Source of the DNA: Bacillota bacterium
GTDB lineage: Bacteria > Bacillota > DSM-12270 > Thermacetogeniales > Thermacetogeniaceae
Length of the DNA stretch: 64,000 nucleotides
Assembly: GCA_029907475.1 (NCBI GenBank)
Contig: JARYLU010000011.1
Span: 1-64,000, forward strand
Direction: 5' to 3'
Notes under the pieces: generated by a model
Databases searched by the model: none
Told to the model about the DNA's origin: nothing
What the model saw: only the letters and a program-made list of their open reading frames with translations
Translations under genes and position numbers: made by a program
Part shown: piece by piece, positions 63,564-64,000 of the stretch
Position numbering within the stretch: position 1 is the first letter of the stretch
How the letters are laid out: each line of letters opens with the position of its first letter

Positions 63564-63956
63564 TTAGCGCTTGGAGAATTGTGGTGCCTTCCGGGCTTTC
63601 TTTAAACCGTACTTGCGCCGTTCCTTCATCCTGGGGTCCCTCGTCAGAAAACCGGCCTTTTTTAAATAGGGACGGAGACCCGGATCTGCTTTTAAAAGAG
63701 CGCGTGCCAGGCCGAGCCTGATTGCGCCCGCCTGCCCGCTCACACCTCCGCCCTCAACCGTAGCAATGATGTGAAACCTTCCTGCGGTTTTCGTAAGCTC
63801 GAGGGGCTGCTTGATTACCAGCATGGAAGTACGCTTTGGAAAATATTTTTCGGCAGGGCGCCCATTGACGATGATCTGTCCTTCCCCGGGAACAATTCGT
63901 ACGCGCGCAATTGCTGTCTTGCGCCTTCCGGTGCCTTGATATTGTACCTGCGCCAA
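63564..63956 (-). CDS. rpsI: 30S ribosomal protein S9
   Basis: 130 residues from TTG 63956 with GGAGGGGGTGA upstream. [42 protein letters not shown] and [24 protein letters not shown] are S9 landmarks, the last being the C-terminal tail that reaches the ribosomal P site. rplM should lie immediately upstream outside the window. Confidence 0.97.
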   Translation of the reverse strand: MAQVQYQGTGRRKTAIARVRIVPGEGQIIVNGRPAEKYFPKRTSMLVIKQPLELTKTAGRFHIIATVEGGGVSGQAGAIRLGLARALLKADPGLRPYLKKAGFLTRDPRMKERRKYGLKKARKAPQFSKR

Positions 63957-64000
63957 AAACTTCACCCCCTCCGTCAACGGATTTCCCAAGCTTCCGGCTG

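Overview
The window comes from a spore-forming anaerobic Firmicute of the Peptococcaceae/Thermoanaerobacterales type; genus and species cannot be fixed by eye. The evidence is sporulation sigma factor SigH and germination amidase CwlD, a cysteine T-box, TPP and SAM-I riboswitches, a futalosine menaquinone cluster, an oxygen-sensitive double-cubane reductase-like protein and frequent GTG/TTG starts. Almost everything is on the minus strand and fairly GC-rich. The first ~1.7 kb is clearly more AT-rich and is read on the plus strand.

Left end (1-3.8 kb): the edge of an integrated element. It carries a partial ImmA/IrrE metallopeptidase with zinc ribbons, a promoter-driven structured RNA ending in a terminator, a NYN-domain nuclease and a large serine recombinase whose last codons lie inside a tRNA-Thr gene. 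Four tRNAs (Thr-GGT, fMet, Tyr, Thr-TGT) follow. Next (3.9-9.4 kb) is the operon cysE-cysS-thyX-rlmB-yacP behind a Cys T-box, then sigH with its own promoter. At 9.4-16.5 kb lie an ABC exporter unit with a GbsR-type regulator and a PH-like/ATPase fusion, a DUF169 protein, an Amj-type lipid II flippase and a double-cubane-cluster protein. At 16.6-18.8 kb is an Rrf2-iscS-iscU operon.

At 18.9-33.7 kb is a thiamine and sulfur amino acid island. A plus-strand TPP riboswitch controls an AIR-synthase-like protein and ThiN. On the minus strand a SAM-I riboswitch controls metX-metW-metI-metC, followed by a separate yezD unit and then cysK2, an SsuABC-type transporter interleaved with unknown membrane proteins, cysK1, a QueG-like Fe-S protein and metY. 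Together these make cysteine and methionine from acetylated serine and homoserine, probably fed by an imported sulfur compound.

At 33.7-50.1 kb are a copper ATPase with a membrane methyltransferase and a frameshifted small Cys-rich protein, a YbhGFS-type exporter with its ATPase split in two, a YqaA protein, a diacylglycerol glycosyltransferase-like protein and the menaquinone genes mqnA, mqnC and mqnE with an MTAP-family phosphorylase. At 50.2-64 kb are a Ca2+/Na+ exchanger, a complete arginine operon argCJBDFGH with a predicted ARG box, a two-gene AmmeMemoRadiSam module, a 51-residue membrane peptide, cwlD and rpsI. I saw no CRISPR array, rRNA or insertion sequence. The most unusual items are the structured RNA next to the NYN nuclease, the TPP-controlled AIRS-like/ThiN pair, the MTAP-like protein with a purine-site substitution in the menaquinone cluster and the T7-frameshifted small protein beside copA.
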